Assembly: GCF_022429625.1 (NCBI RefSeq)
Contig: NZ_CP092483.1
Coordinates: forward strand, 930,001-994,000
Direction of reading: 5' to 3'
DNA length: 64,000 nt
From: Devosia lacusdianchii
Lineage (GTDB): Bacteria > Pseudomonadota > Alphaproteobacteria > Rhizobiales > Devosiaceae
The stretch's first letter is position 1, and the number at the start of each line of letters is the position of its first letter. The notes below the pieces were generated by a model. It was not told the origin of the DNA and searched no databases. It saw only the letters and a list, made by a program, of their open reading frames with translations. Shown here piece after piece: positions 34,648-44,360 of this stretch. The translations under genes and the position numbers were made by a program.

Positions 34648-35379
34648 ATGTGCGGACGCTATGCGTCGACGCTGCCACCCGAAATGATGGAGGAGCTGTT
34701 CAAGCTCTTCAACACGATCGCTCTGGTGCCGCGCTACAATATTGCGCCGACGCAGCCGATTGCCGCCATCTGGGAGGCGCATGGCCGGCGCGAGGCGCAT
34801 TTCGCGCGTTGGGGATTGGTGCCCGGCTGGGTGAAGGACCCGCGCGAATTCCCGCTGCTGGTCAACGCGCGGGTGGAGACCATGGCGGACAAGCCGGCTT
34901 TCCGTGACGCGCTCAAGCATGGCCGCTGCATCATTCCGGCCAGCGGCTACTACGAGTGGCACACCAATCCGGATAAATCCAAGCAGCCCTACTACATCAC
35001 CATGAGCGACGACCGGCCGATGGCGCTGGCCGGGCTCTATGCAAGCTGGATGGGTCCGGACGGCGAGGAAATCGACAGCGTCGCCACCATCACCGTGGCG
35101 GCAAATCCGCAGCTTTCGGAAATCCACGATCGCATGCCGGCGATTCTGGAGGGCGACGCCATCGATGACTGGCTCAATGTGCGTGGTGTCAGGGCGCGTG
35201 AAGCCTATCAGCTTGCTCTGCCGCTGGCCGATGGGGCGCTGAAGTTCCATCCGGTGTCGACGCGGGTCAACTCGGCCCGGGATGATGATCCGGGATTGGT
35301 CGAACCAGCGGAAGTGGTGAAGCCGCAACCGCGGCCGAAAAAGGTCGCGGGCGGTGGACGGCAGATGGATTTGTTCTGA
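34648..35379 (+). CDS. SOS response-associated peptidase (SRAP/HMCES family, YedK-like)
   Basis: 243 residues. Catalytic Cys2 is directly after the start Met (M-C-G-R-Y-A), the reason ATG 34648 is right; N-A-R-V-E-T-M, R-C-I-I-P-A-S-G-Y-Y-E-W and H-D-R-M-P are the other family motifs. YedK links covalently to abasic sites in single-stranded DNA to protect them. It works in the same repair theme as the uracil-DNA glycosylase at 5.6-6.4 kb. Single gene. Confidence 0.95.
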   Translation: MCGRYASTLPPEMMEELFKLFNTIALVPRYNIAPTQPIAAIWEAHGRREAHFARWGLVPGWVKDPREFPLLVNARVETMADKPAFRDALKHGRCIIPASGYYEWHTNPDKSKQPYYITMSDDRPMALAGLYASWMGPDGEEIDSVATITVAANPQLSEIHDRMPAILEGDAIDDWLNVRGVRAREAYQLALPLADGALKFHPVSTRVNSARDDDPGLVEPAEVVKPQPRPKKVAGGGRQMDLF

Positions 35380-35400
35380 GCGCGTCGCACTCCATAGATC

Positions 35401-35429
35401 GTCACCCTCGGGTCAAGCCCGAGGGTGAC
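35401..35429. repeat. Single-unit palindrome of the composite element family
   Basis: GTCACCCTCGGG-TCAAG-CCCGAGGGTGAC, equal to one arm of copy 1 (10881-10906) in reverse. It lies in the convergent gap between the SRAP and hemerythrin genes. Confidence 0.85.
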
Positions 35430-35453
35430 GGATCCGTGGTTAGGAGGCTGTCC

Positions 35454-36077
35454 CTAGCCACCCAAACCGAAATACCCCAACGCATCCCCCATCGCCTCTT
35501 CCTCGTAGCCGAGATGGGAGAGCAGTACGCGTTCGAGTGCGCGATAGACGGTCTTGGCGTCTTCGAACCGGGCTGCCGTGGGTTCCGCAGCCAGCGCATT
35601 GAGCGCAGCCACCAGCCGTTCCAACAATTCGTGGACGACGACATGCTCGGCGCGCAGCCGGTCGGCGATGGCCTTGAACGCCTCCCCCTGCTGCGCCAGT
35701 GCCGGGAAGATGGCGTAGTCCTCGATCGAATGGTGCGTGTTGACGATGCCGCAGTGCTGGCCGCAGAGATTGCCGAAGCGCCGGTAATTGGCCACCATCG
35801 CCAGATCGGCCGTCTCGGTGGCGATCTGGTCGCGCGTCACCGCACCCTGATTGGCCCGCTCGATGAGCTTACCCAGAGTGACCATGTTTGTGCGCAGGTG
35901 ATCGTGAATCATGCGCAGATGCAGGCCGGGCGCGCGCTGCTCGTCGGTCAACCCTTCGAGCTTTTGCACCGGCGGCCTTGTGGCGTCGTCGAGAAAAGTG
36001 ATGTCCAGCAGCATGCGCCGATAGATGGGGCCATTGCTGCGCAGGCGCAAGGCGGCACCAAATTGTGGCTGAGCCAC
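35454..36077 (-). CDS. Hemerythrin-domain protein
   Basis: 207 residues. Iron ligands of the four-helix hemerythrin fold are seen in I-H-D-H-L, N-T-H-H-S-I-E-D-Y (H-x3-E type), A-E-H-V-V-V-H-E-L and L-S-H-L-G-Y-E-E-E. Bacterial members sense or bind oxygen, NO or iron, or help with iron-sulfur repair. The GTG start at 36077 has its GAGGGG site too close, so the real start may be M22 (36014). It follows the FAD-oxidase gene by 10 bp and is probably cotranscribed. Confidence 0.88.
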   Translation of the reverse strand: MAQPQFGAALRLRSNGPIYRRMLLDITFLDDATRPPVQKLEGLTDEQRAPGLHLRMIHDHLRTNMVTLGKLIERANQGAVTRDQIATETADLAMVANYRRFGNLCGQHCGIVNTHHSIEDYAIFPALAQQGEAFKAIADRLRAEHVVVHELLERLVAALNALAAEPTAARFEDAKTVYRALERVLLSHLGYEEEAMGDALGYFGLGG

Positions 36078-36087
36078 CCCTCGGACA

Positions 36088-37503
36088 CTAGCCCAGCATC
36101 TTGCCCGGATTGAGGATGCCCTTTGGGTCGAGGGCGGTTTTGATCGCCCGCATCATATCGATGGCGACGGGGTCCTTCACCTTCCGGAGCAGTTCCGTCT
36201 TCAACTGGCCGATGCCGTGCTCTGCCGAGACCGAGCCGCCGAGGCGCAGCACGATCTCATAGATCGCTTCGTGCACCTTCTCGTCGGACTGGGCCATGAA
36301 GGCCTTGCCATCGGCACCTGCGGGCTGGCTGAAATTGAAGTGGATATTGCCGTCGCCCATGTGGCCGAAGGGCACGGCGCGGATGCCCGGAACCAGGCGT
36401 TCGGCGGCGGCGATGCCCTCGGCGATCAGTTGTGGCACGGCGGCGATCGGCACGGAGACGTCGTGCTTGATCGAAGCGCCCTCCCGGGACTGTACCTCGC
36501 TCATCTGCTCGCGAAAGGCCCACATGCGGGTGCGATCGGCCAGGGATTCGGCCAGGACAGCATTGTCGATGAGGCCGGACTCGAAGGCGGCCTCGATGGC
36601 GGCCATGAGCGTGCCCGGCAGGCCGCCGCGCATGCGCGAGACTTCGATCAGCGCATACCAGGGGGAAGGGCCTGCGGTAGGGTCGCGGTCGAGCATGCCG
36701 TGACGCAGCTGCATATCGAGGCCGAGAGCGGGCACGATCTCGAAGGCATTGAGCCGGCCGCCGATGCGTTCGCGCAGCAGTTCGAACAGTGGCAATGCCA
36801 CCTCGGGACCGGCAATGTTGACCAGCGCCGTCTCGTAATCCTCCGGCTTGGGGAAGATCTTGAGCGTCGCGGCGGTGATGATGCCCAGCGTGCCCTCGGC
36901 GCCGACGAGCAGGTCCTTGAGGTCGTAGCCGGTATTGTCTTTCTTGAGCGAGTTGAGGCCTTGGTAGAGCCGGCCATCGGCCAGCACGGCCTCTACGCCC
37001 ATGGTGAGCTCGCGGGCATTGCCATAGGCGAGCACGTTGACCCCGCCGGCATTGGACGACAGCAGGCCGCCGATGCGCGCGGAGCCCTGCGAGGCCAGCC
37101 AGAGCGGGAAGATATTGCCCTTGTCTTCCGCCGCCTTGTGAGCGTTTTCGAGAATGACGCCGGCTTCGGCCGTCATGGTGCCGGCCGCGGTGTCGATGGC
37201 GCGGATGCGGTCGAGCTTGCTCAGGCTCACGATGACCTCATCGCCGCGCCACGGCACCTGGGCTCCGACGAGGCCGGTATTGCCGCCTTGGGGGATGATG
37301 CCGACGCCGTTCTCATTGGCCCAGCGCAGAATCGCCTGCACCTCCGTGACCGAAGCGGGCAGGGCGATCGCGGCGGCGCCGGTGTGGAAGCGCTTTCGCG
37401 GCTCGTTGAGATAGTTGCCCATCCGCTCCGGCTCGCCAATGACGGCGCTGGCGCCGAGTAGGGCGGTGAGCTCTGAGATGATCTGGGTGGCGGAAAGGGA
37501 CAT
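36088..37503 (-). CDS. FAD-binding oxidase, D-2-hydroxyacid/glycolate type
   Basis: 471 residues from ATG 37503. FAD_binding_4 motif is I-P-Q-G-G-N-T-G-L-V-G-A near residue 70, and the C-terminal domain has G-H-M-G-D-G-N-I-H-F-N and S-A-E-H-G-I-G. This is the GlcD/D-lactate/D-2-hydroxyglutarate dehydrogenase family, passing electrons to the membrane quinone or a flavoprotein. The exact substrate cannot be read. The frame is open to 37662, but the extra part is not like the family. The hemerythrin gene follows by 10 bp. Confidence 0.92.
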   Translation of the reverse strand: MSLSATQIISELTALLGASAVIGEPERMGNYLNEPRKRFHTGAAAIALPASVTEVQAILRWANENGVGIIPQGGNTGLVGAQVPWRGDEVIVSLSKLDRIRAIDTAAGTMTAEAGVILENAHKAAEDKGNIFPLWLASQGSARIGGLLSSNAGGVNVLAYGNARELTMGVEAVLADGRLYQGLNSLKKDNTGYDLKDLLVGAEGTLGIITAATLKIFPKPEDYETALVNIAGPEVALPLFELLRERIGGRLNAFEIVPALGLDMQLRHGMLDRDPTAGPSPWYALIEVSRMRGGLPGTLMAAIEAAFESGLIDNAVLAESLADRTRMWAFREQMSEVQSREGASIKHDVSVPIAAVPQLIAEGIAAAERLVPGIRAVPFGHMGDGNIHFNFSQPAGADGKAFMAQSDEKVHEAIYEIVLRLGGSVSAEHGIGQLKTELLRKVKDPVAIDMMRAIKTALDPKGILNPGKMLG

Positions 37504-37729
37504 GCGACAATCCGTATTGACGACCCGCTGCCGGGTGAACTTGCCCCGGCCGCCTGCCATGTGCCACAACCGGGTCGAGGACTCCAGCATCGATGGCGTG
37601 GCGATTTGCGAATGGCATATCTGCCTTCCGATCTTGCGGCTGGCGTGACCGGAAAAATCCACTAGGCTGATGCCGAGGCGGATAGCACTCTTTCGATAGG
37701 ACGCGTCGGGGGCGGCGCGGAATGAACCA

Positions 37730-38341
37730 ATGACAGCCTTGGTCTGGCCGGAAATCTACTTCGTTCGCCATGGAGAGACCCCATGGAACGCCGAGCGCCG
37801 CTATCAGGGGCGCAAGGATATTCCGCTCAACGACAAGGGGCGTGGCCAGGCCAATCAGAATGGCAAGACGCTTGCCGCGTTGTTTGCGGCGCGCGGGCTC
37901 GACCCCAACGCATTCGAGTGGCACGCCTCTCCGCTGGGCCGCACCCGCGAGACTATGGACCGGGTGCGGGCCGGGTTCGATATTCACCTGCCCGAGGTGA
38001 AATACGACGTGCGGCTGATGGAGATTTCCTTCGGTGTGCTGGAAGGCGAGTTGTTCGAGCAATTGCCGGCCAATATGGCGATCGCACCGGGCTCGCGTGA
38101 CGAGAGCTATTGGGAGTTCCGCCCCGAGAATGGCGAGAACTATCGCGACGTCGAGGCGCGGCTGGCTGAATTCGCCAGTGTGCTCAAGGGACCGTCGGTG
38201 GTTGTGGCCCACGGCGGTATCGCCCGCACACTGCGTGTGTTGATCGAGCACGCGCCGATCGTTGAAGTGATCAACTGGGCACCGCCGCAGGACGCAATCA
38301 TGCACTTCACGCCGGGGCAGATGGAGCTGCTGCGCGCGTAG
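37730..38341 (+). CDS. Histidine phosphatase family protein
   Basis: 203 residues with the phosphohistidine motif F-V-R-H-G-E-T-P-W-N and a second histidine in V-V-A-H-G-G-I-A-R. The N-terminus and length match the PhoE/GpmB-like group of phosphatases, which act on sugar phosphates or nucleotides. It lies 58 bp upstream of aroC on the same strand, a conserved neighbourhood in Hyphomicrobiales as I recall. Confidence 0.93.
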   Translation: MTALVWPEIYFVRHGETPWNAERRYQGRKDIPLNDKGRGQANQNGKTLAALFAARGLDPNAFEWHASPLGRTRETMDRVRAGFDIHLPEVKYDVRLMEISFGVLEGELFEQLPANMAIAPGSRDESYWEFRPENGENYRDVEARLAEFASVLKGPSVVVAHGGIARTLRVLIEHAPIVEVINWAPPQDAIMHFTPGQMELLRA

Positions 38342-38399
38342 CGCTGATTGACCTAGTCGTGCCCTCTGCCTAGAAAGCCCGCAACCACGGGGCTGCGCC

Positions 38400-39515
38400 A
38401 TGTCGTTCAATACATTTGGAACTTTGTTTCGCTTCACCACCTGGGGCGAAAGCCACGGGCCAGCGCTTGGCGTGGTGGTGGATGGCTGCCCGCCCGGCCT
38501 GGTGCTGACGCCCGAAATCATCCAGCGCGATCTCGACCGTCGCAAGCCAGGGCAGTCGAAGTATACCACGCAGCGGCGCGAGGCAGACGAGGTGAAAATC
38601 CTCTCTGGCGTGTTCGAGGACGAGCGCACCGATGGACCGCGCACCACCGGCACGCCGATCTCGCTGCTGATCGAGAATACTGACCAGCGCTCCAAGGACT
38701 ATGCGGAAATCCGCGACAAGTACCGGCCGGGCCACGCCGATTACACTTATGACCAGAAATACGGCATCCGCGACTATCGCGGCGGCGGCCGGACCTCGGC
38801 ACGCGAGACGGCGGCGCGCGTGGCCGCCGGTGCGATTGCACGACAGGTGCTGGCGGGCGTGAGCATCCGCGCCAGCCTCGTGCAGGTGGGACCGCACAAG
38901 ATCGACTACGGCAATTTCGACTGGGACCAGGTCGACCAGAACCCGTTCTTCTGCGCCGATGCCACGGCCGCCGCGCTTTGGGCGGACTATCTCGACGGCA
39001 TTCGCAAGGACGGCAACTCGGTTGGTGCAGTCATCGAGGTCGTGGCCGAGAATGTGCCGGCCGGCTGGGGTGCGCCGATCTATGGCAAGCTCAGTGCCGA
39101 CCTGGCCTCGGCGATGATGAGCATCAATGCGGTCAAGGCGGTGGAGATCGGCGCTGGTTTCGAGGCGGCCAGCCTGACCGGCATCGAAAATGCCGACCAG
39201 ATGCGGTCCGGTGCCGACAAGCCGTACTTCCTTTCCAACCATGCCGGCGGCATTCTGGGTGGGATTTCCAACGGCGATCCGATCGTCTGCCGCTTTGCAG
39301 TCAAGCCGACCTCCTCGATCATCACCCCGCGCCAGACGGTGACGACGGCGAACGAAGACACCGACATCGTGACCAAGGGCCGGCATGACCCATGCGTCGG
39401 TATTCGCGCCGTGCCGGTCGGCGAGGCAATGATGGCCCTGGTGCTGGCCGACCATGCGCTAAGGCATCGTGGGCAAACCGGCCGCGAGGGTGCGGTGGGC
39501 TTCGAGCGGAATTAA
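38400..39515 (+). CDS. aroC: Chorismate synthase
   Basis: 371 residues; [14 protein letters not shown] near residues 15-25 is the first FMN/EPSP signature, followed by R-R-P/K-P-G-Q, and [13 protein letters not shown]. It removes phosphate from EPSP to make chorismate, the precursor of aromatic amino acids and quinone rings. No other aro gene is present. It ends at a perfect hairpin before tlyA. Confidence 0.98.
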   Translation: MSFNTFGTLFRFTTWGESHGPALGVVVDGCPPGLVLTPEIIQRDLDRRKPGQSKYTTQRREADEVKILSGVFEDERTDGPRTTGTPISLLIENTDQRSKDYAEIRDKYRPGHADYTYDQKYGIRDYRGGGRTSARETAARVAAGAIARQVLAGVSIRASLVQVGPHKIDYGNFDWDQVDQNPFFCADATAAALWADYLDGIRKDGNSVGAVIEVVAENVPAGWGAPIYGKLSADLASAMMSINAVKAVEIGAGFEAASLTGIENADQMRSGADKPYFLSNHAGGILGGISNGDPIVCRFAVKPTSSIITPRQTVTTANEDTDIVTKGRHDPCVGIRAVPVGEAMMALVLADHALRHRGQTGREGAVGFERN

Positions 39516-39610
39516 CCGCCTCTTCCGTTCTCCCCTTGCGGAGAAGGTGCCCGAAGGGCGGATGAGGGGTCCTTCTGCGCTTCTGGCATGGGCGTGCGCA
39601 GCACCCCTCA

Positions 39611-39639
39611 CAGCAATTCTGCTGGACGCAGAATTGCTG
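39611..39639. terminator. Perfect hairpin between convergent aroC and tlyA
   Basis: CAGCAATTCTGC (39611-39622) and GCAGAATTGCTG (39628-39639) pair over 12 bp around TGGAC. No T run. Upstream 39530-39580 has the CTCCCCTTGCGGAG...GGATGAGGGG repeat seen often in proteobacterial intergenic DNA. Likely a two-way transcription end. Confidence 0.65.
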
Positions 39640-39660
39640 TCCTCTCCCGCATGCCGACCG

Positions 39661-40398
39661 CTAGGTTCTACCAAACACCAGCACCGTCTCCACGTTCCCG
39701 TCGCCGCCGGCGATGGGTGATGTCACGGAGTGACGGTGCTCGAATCCTTGAGCCTGCATGAAGGCGATCACCTCGGCGCGGGCCGTCTCGATGGCTTCTT
39801 CGCTGGTCACGATGCCACCCTTGCCGACGTTCTGGCGCCCCACTTCGAACTGCGGTTTGAACAGGATCACCGCGTCGGCCTTCGGCGTGCATAGGGCGAG
39901 CGGGGCTGCCAGTACCTTGGTGACGGAAACGAAACTCACGTCCGAGACGAGCAAATCGATCGGCTCGGGGATCATCTCGGCGTCGAGGTCTCGCGCGTTG
40001 ACCCCTTCCATGCTGACGACACGGTCGCTGCCCTTGAGCCTGTCATGCAACTGGTCGTGGCCGACATCGACCGCGTAGATGCGGCGGGCGCCGCGTTCCA
40101 TCAACACTTGGGTAAAGCCGCCGGTGGAGGAGCCGATATCGACACAAATCTTGTCGGCGGGGTCGATCTGACCTGCATCGAGGCCGGCAACCAGCTTGAG
40201 GGCGGCGCGGGAGACGTAGTTTGCGGCGGGATCGCTGAGCGCCAGCTTGTCGTCACGGCTGACCATCTGGTTCTGCTTATGCGCGGTGACGCCGTTAATG
40301 GTCACCGTGCCGCGCAGGATGGCGTCGCGCGCCCGGGCCCTTGATGGCACCAGCCCGCGCTGCTCCAGCGCCAGATCGAGGCGGATGCGCCCGCTCAT
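39661..40398 (-). CDS. tlyA: TlyA family rRNA methyltransferase / hemolysin A
   Basis: 245 residues. An S4 RNA-binding domain at 3-60 (R-L-D-L-A-L-E-Q-R-G-L), then an FtsJ-like methyltransferase with D-I-G-S-S-T-G-G-F-T-Q-V-L as SAM motif. TlyA 2'-O-methylates cytidines of 16S and 23S rRNA. It overlaps the SCO gene by 4 bp, last gene of an HDAC-xseB-SCO-tlyA unit. Confidence 0.94.
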   Translation of the reverse strand: MSGRIRLDLALEQRGLVPSRARARDAILRGTVTINGVTAHKQNQMVSRDDKLALSDPAANYVSRAALKLVAGLDAGQIDPADKICVDIGSSTGGFTQVLMERGARRIYAVDVGHDQLHDRLKGSDRVVSMEGVNARDLDAEMIPEPIDLLVSDVSFVSVTKVLAAPLALCTPKADAVILFKPQFEVGRQNVGKGGIVTSEEAIETARAEVIAFMQAQGFEHRHSVTSPIAGGDGNVETVLVFGRT

Positions 40399-41036
40399 CC
40401 TTCGACCAGGCGCTTCACCTTGGCGACAGCTGTGTCCTTGGCTTCTTCGTACGCAATGGTGCCCTCGAATGTGCCATCACCGTCGATAAGGAAGGTCAGC
40501 GCCGTGTGATCGACGAGGTAGTAGGGATCGTCTTCCGCAAAACCCTCTGCCCGCTGACCGACGACGCCGAAGGCGGCCTTGGCTGCCTCGGTCTGCGCCT
40601 CGTCACCAACGAGGCCGATGATTGAGGGGTCAAAGCCTTCCACATAGCCCTTGACCGCTTCCAGCGTGTCGCGGGCGGGATCTACGGTGACGAAGATGAT
40701 GCGAAGCTGCTCGGGCGTCAGGCCGAGTTGGGCCCGCCAGGCCGTAGCTTCGGCCATGGTTGTGGGGCAAACGTCTGGGCAAAAAGTGTAGCCGAAGAAG
40801 ACGAGGCTTGGCGTGCCCTTGAGACTGTCCTGCGTGAAGGTGCCGCCTTGGGTCGAAGCCAACGCAAAGGGTTGGCCGGTGACGCCCAAGGGCCTGGCAG
40901 GCGGCCGGAACACATAAAGGCCGGTCGCGCCGACGGCAACGATGACCACGAGGGCCCAGAGCACGATGCGGAAGTTGCGGAGGGATTTTGGGGTGGTCAC
41001 GGCGGGTTTCCTGCCACGAGGTCGTGTGTCGCTCAC
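40395..41036 (-). CDS. SCO1/SenC family copper chaperone
   Basis: 213 residues: membrane anchor at 22-45, then a thioredoxin-like domain with F-C-P-D-V-C-P (copper-binding cysteines) and the third ligand His in Y-L-V-D-H-T. SCO proteins bring copper to the CuA centre of cytochrome c oxidase at the periplasmic side. It overlaps xseB and tlyA by 4 bp each. This slot in related genomes is usually dxs, as I recall. No cytochrome oxidase genes are in the window. Confidence 0.93.
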   Translation of the reverse strand: MSDTRPRGRKPAVTTPKSLRNFRIVLWALVVIVAVGATGLYVFRPPARPLGVTGQPFALASTQGGTFTQDSLKGTPSLVFFGYTFCPDVCPTTMAEATAWRAQLGLTPEQLRIIFVTVDPARDTLEAVKGYVEGFDPSIIGLVGDEAQTEAAKAAFGVVGQRAEGFAEDDPYYLVDHTALTFLIDGDGTFEGTIAYEEAKDTAVAKVKRLVEG

Positions 41037-41275
41037 GCGTCGAGCGGTTCCGTGCCGGTCGCCCGGCCGTCGCGCGACAGCGTGATCTTTTCAATGCGGG
41101 CCTCGGCGGTGCGCAACAGCGTCTCGCAATGGGCCTTGAGGGCTTCGCCGCGCTCGTAGATGGCGATGGATTCGGCCAGCGGTGCCCGGCCCGATTCGAG
41201 CTTGCCGACGATTTCCTCGAGCTGCTGCAAAGCGGCTTCGAAGCTCAGGGTTTTGACATCGTCATTGTCGGCCAT
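41033..41275 (-). CDS. xseB: Exodeoxyribonuclease VII small subunit
   Basis: 80 residues, the usual size. [20 protein letters not shown] and [11 protein letters not shown] are the XseB signature. With XseA it degrades single-stranded DNA. Overlaps the SCO gene by 4 bp. Confidence 0.96.
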   Translation of the reverse strand: MADNDDVKTLSFEAALQQLEEIVGKLESGRAPLAESIAIYERGEALKAHCETLLRTAEARIEKITLSRDGRATGTEPLDA

Positions 41276-41286
41276 GGCGGTCTTTC

Positions 41287-42243
41287 CTAGTCTTCGAGGC
41301 GCCCGGTGGCGCCATCCATCAGCATGGCGACATGGTGCGAAACACCGCCCGCCAAGCCCTTGAGGTCATAGCCACCTTCGAGCAGCGATACAATGCGATT
41401 GCCGCAGGTGCGCTCAGCAGCATCCATCAACTTTCCCGTGAGCCAGCCATAGTCGGCCGATTGCCAATTGAGCTGGGCCAGCGGGTCGCGCTCATGGGCA
41501 TCGAAACCGGCCGAGATCAGGATCAGGTCGGGCGAAAAATCGACCAGCGCCGGAATGATGCGGCTGGCATAGGCGTCGCGCATGCTCTCGCCGCCGGTAT
41601 TGGGGGCGAGCGGGGTATTGGCGACGTTGCCGACGCCGGTCTCGCTGGCCTTGCCGGTGCCGGGATAGAGCGGCATCTGGTGGCTCGAGGCGTAGAACAC
41701 CGTTGAGTCCGTTTGGAAAATGTCCTGGGTGCCATTGCCATGATGCACGTCGAAATCGACGATGGCGACGCGCTCGGCGCCATATTTGCGTTGGGCTTCG
41801 CGGGCGACAATGGCGACGGTGTTGATGAGGCAGAAGCCCATGGGGCTGGCGATTTCGGCATGGTGCCCGGGCGGGCGGATGGCGCAGAAGGCGTTGTCGA
41901 CTTCGCCCAGCAGCACCGCATCGAGTGCCGCCAGAGCGCCACCAAGGCCGGTCGATACCGCCGACAGAGAGTCGGCGGAGATGAAGGTGTCTCCATCGAG
42001 CTGGCCCATGCCTTCGGCAGGACGAGCGTCACGGAGTTTGGCCATGTATCTGGAATTATGGACCAATTCGGCAAGCATCAGGTCGCCGCTGGGGGCATTG
42101 CGGCGCAGGAGTTTGTCGAAACGCGAGCGCGACAGCGCGTCCTCGACCGCGCGGATGCGGTCGGCGCGCTCGGGGTGACCCTGGGGCGTGACGTGATCGG
42201 CGAAGTTCGGCTGGCTGACGAGCAGCGTGGTCACGCGGGTCAC
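41287..42243 (-). CDS. Histone deacetylase-like (acetylpolyamine amidohydrolase) family protein
   Basis: 318 residues from GTG 42243; GTG 42234 is an alternative better spaced from the AGGAG at 42246-42250. The zinc-enzyme motifs are R-P-P-G-H-H-A (tandem histidines), D-F-D-V-H-H-G-N-G (metal Asp and His) and S-A-G-F-D-A-H. In bacteria these act on acetylated polyamines or other amides. It is first in a unit with xseB, SCO and tlyA, separated by 11 bp from xseB. The start is divergent from tsaC. Confidence 0.93.
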   Translation of the reverse strand: MTRVTTLLVSQPNFADHVTPQGHPERADRIRAVEDALSRSRFDKLLRRNAPSGDLMLAELVHNSRYMAKLRDARPAEGMGQLDGDTFISADSLSAVSTGLGGALAALDAVLLGEVDNAFCAIRPPGHHAEIASPMGFCLINTVAIVAREAQRKYGAERVAIVDFDVHHGNGTQDIFQTDSTVFYASSHQMPLYPGTGKASETGVGNVANTPLAPNTGGESMRDAYASRIIPALVDFSPDLILISAGFDAHERDPLAQLNWQSADYGWLTGKLMDAAERTCGNRIVSLLEGGYDLKGLAGGVSHHVAMLMDGATGRLED

Positions 42244-42304
42244 GTCTCCTGTACATTGGTCGCTTCGTCTTGACGCGCCAGGGTCTCGTTGTCAAACAAC
42301 GGCC

Positions 42305-43258
42305 ATGACGATGAACGCTGACTTAACGCTTCCTGAACCGAAAAATGTGGCTGACGCCGCTGCCCTGCTGCGCGACGGCAAACTGTGCGCGTTTCCCACC
42401 GAGACCGTCTATGGCCTGGGCGCTGATGCGACTGACGCCGATGCCGTCCTCGCCATCTACGAAACCAAGGGGCGGCCGCGCTTCAATCCGCTGATCATCC
42501 ACTGCGCCGATCTCGCCATGGCCGAGACATTGGCGGTGTTTTCGCCACTGGCGCGTCGGGTGGCGGCACTATGGCCGGGTCCGCTAACGCTGGTGCTGCC
42601 GGCACGGCCAGGCAATGGGCTGGCGGACGTGGCTATGGCAGGGCTCGATAGCGTGGCGATCCGCATTCCGGACCACAAGCTGGCGCTGGAGCTGATCGCG
42701 GCGGTGGGCCGGCCGCTGGCGGCACCGTCGGCCAACCCGTCGGGACGGCTATCGCCAACGACGGCCTATCAGGTGCGCTTGGGCTTTGCCGGGCGCGTGC
42801 CGGTGCTGGACGGCGGGCCATGCCGGGCTGGGGTCGAGTCGACCATTATCCGCGTCGAGGGTGACCGGCTAGTGCAGTTGCGCGCCGGAGCGATCGCGCG
42901 CGAGGAGATCGAGCGGCGGTTCGGGGTGCCGGTGGAAGTGGCCGAGAAGGATGCCGCGATTGCCGCGCCCGGCATGCTGGCGAGCCACTACGCGCCCAAC
43001 GCGCTGATGCGGCTCAATGCCGAACCGCGCGAGGGCGAGGCTTATCTGGCGTTTGGGACTGCCCCCGAATTTGGCGGGATGATGCGAAATCTGTCGGAGA
43101 CGGGCGACCTGCATGAGGCGGCGCGCAACCTGTTTTCGATGCTGCATGAGCTCGACGCTGTCGGGGCAGGGGTGATCGCGGTGGCGCCGGTGCCGGATAC
43201 GGGGCTGGGCGAGGCGATCAACGACCGGTTGCAACGGGCGGCGGCACCGCGGGAATAG
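42305..43258 (+). CDS. tsaC: Threonylcarbamoyl-AMP synthase (Sua5/YwlC long form)
   Basis: 317 residues: YrdC domain with F-P-T-E-T-V-Y-G-L-G near residue 32 and A-P-S-A-N-P-S-G, followed by the C-terminal Sua5 domain (S-H-Y-A-P-N onward). It makes threonylcarbamoyl-AMP for t6A at position 37 of ANN-decoding tRNAs. ATG 42305 or 42311 are both possible. Divergent from the HDAC-like gene with 61 bp between starts. Confidence 0.95.
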   Translation: MTMNADLTLPEPKNVADAAALLRDGKLCAFPTETVYGLGADATDADAVLAIYETKGRPRFNPLIIHCADLAMAETLAVFSPLARRVAALWPGPLTLVLPARPGNGLADVAMAGLDSVAIRIPDHKLALELIAAVGRPLAAPSANPSGRLSPTTAYQVRLGFAGRVPVLDGGPCRAGVESTIIRVEGDRLVQLRAGAIAREEIERRFGVPVEVAEKDAAIAAPGMLASHYAPNALMRLNAEPREGEAYLAFGTAPEFGGMMRNLSETGDLHEAARNLFSMLHELDAVGAGVIAVAPVPDTGLGEAINDRLQRAAAPRE

Positions 43259-43271
43259 GGGAGACCACCTC

Positions 43272-43300
43272 TTCACCTCTCCCCCAGAGGGAGAGGTGAA
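43272..43300. terminator. Hairpin between convergent tsaC and dnaJ-like genes
   Basis: TTCACCTCTCCC and GGGAGAGGTGAA pair over 12 bp around CCAGA. It is the CACCTCTCCC type of dispersed intergenic repeat. No T run. Confidence 0.65.
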
Positions 43301-43305
43301 GGAGG

Positions 43306-44250
43306 CTAGTCCCGCACCTTGTAGGGCTTCTGGTCCCGCATGAACCGCGCCAGCGCTTCGAGATCGGGATCGCCGCCGGGCGGTAGGACAACCCTCAAAT
43401 TCGCGTACAAATCCCCATCGCCATAAAGCCCTTTGCCCTTGAGGCGGAGGGCCTTGGCGGTGTCGATGCCGGGGGGCAGGTTGAGCTCGACCGAGCCGTC
43501 GAGCGTAGGGACGCGAACCTTAGCACCGAGCACGGCCTCGTAGAGCGTGATCGCGACGTCGGTGCGCAGATCGGCGCCGTCACGGCGGAACTGCTTGGAC
43601 TTTTCGAAACGCACGGTGACGAGCGCATCGCCGGGTTCGCCGAGGCCGGGGGAGCCCTGACCCTTGAGGCGGATCTGCTGACCTTCCTCGACCTTTTCAG
43701 GAAGCTTGACCGACAACACCTTGCCTGACGGCATGCGCACGGGGACGGAGGCCGCCTTGTGGGCGTCCTCGAGCGACACGGTGGCGTTGACCACGATATC
43801 GTCGCCCTTCATGGACCGGCCCTGGCCACCTGCGGCGGTGCCGGCAAATGGGTCCCATTGCGGACCGCCGGCTGTGCCGCGCGCACCGCCGCGCTGCTGG
43901 CCGCCAAAGCCGCTCATGAATTCCTTGAGGATGTCCTCGGCCGAAAATCCGCCCTGTGCCGTCCGCCCGCCGCGCTGCGCGCCGCCAAAGCCGCCGGGAT
44001 TGAAGCCGGCGAATTTGGGATTGCCATCAGCGTCGATTTCGCCGCGATCGAACTGACCGCGCTTGTCGGTATCGTTCAGCAGGTCATAGGCATTGGTCGC
44101 CTCGGCAAACTTGCCGTGCGCTGTAGGGTCGTCAGGATTCTGGTCGGGGTGATACTTCTTGGCGAGCTTGCGATAGGCGGACTTGATGTCCTTTTCGCTC
44201 GCGGAACGTGGCACCCCAAGCACGGTGTAAGGATCGCGCATTTGGTCCAT
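43306..44250 (-). CDS. DnaJ C-terminal domain co-chaperone (CbpA-like)
   Basis: 314 residues: J domain at about 6-70 with the H-P-D motif, a Gly/Phe/Arg-rich linker (about 80-140), and the DnaJ C-terminal substrate-binding domains. The zinc-finger cysteines of DnaJ type I are absent, so this is CbpA-like and helps DnaK under stress. The start at 44250 or the Met at 44241 are both possible. Divergent from pdxH. Confidence 0.92.
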   Translation of the reverse strand: MDQMRDPYTVLGVPRSASEKDIKSAYRKLAKKYHPDQNPDDPTAHGKFAEATNAYDLLNDTDKRGQFDRGEIDADGNPKFAGFNPGGFGGAQRGGRTAQGGFSAEDILKEFMSGFGGQQRGGARGTAGGPQWDPFAGTAAGGQGRSMKGDDIVVNATVSLEDAHKAASVPVRMPSGKVLSVKLPEKVEEGQQIRLKGQGSPGLGEPGDALVTVRFEKSKQFRRDGADLRTDVAITLYEAVLGAKVRVPTLDGSVELNLPPGIDTAKALRLKGKGLYGDGDLYANLRVVLPPGGDPDLEALARFMRDQKPYKVRD

Positions 44251-44360
44251 TCAAATGAGTCGGGGCGTTGCTTCGCCCAAATTTCATGTCCTATATGGCG
44301 ACCACCCCCGGCAATGTCCAGATTTCGGTCGCAGGGTCGCGACGAAGGGATGAGATTTCC

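Noticed and set aside
36217-37461. Plus-strand frame (about 415 codons)
   Set aside because: Antisense to the FAD oxidase gene with no family features.
37504-37662. N-terminal extension of the FAD oxidase
   Set aside because: Not similar to family starts; MSLSATQ start at 37503 is normal.
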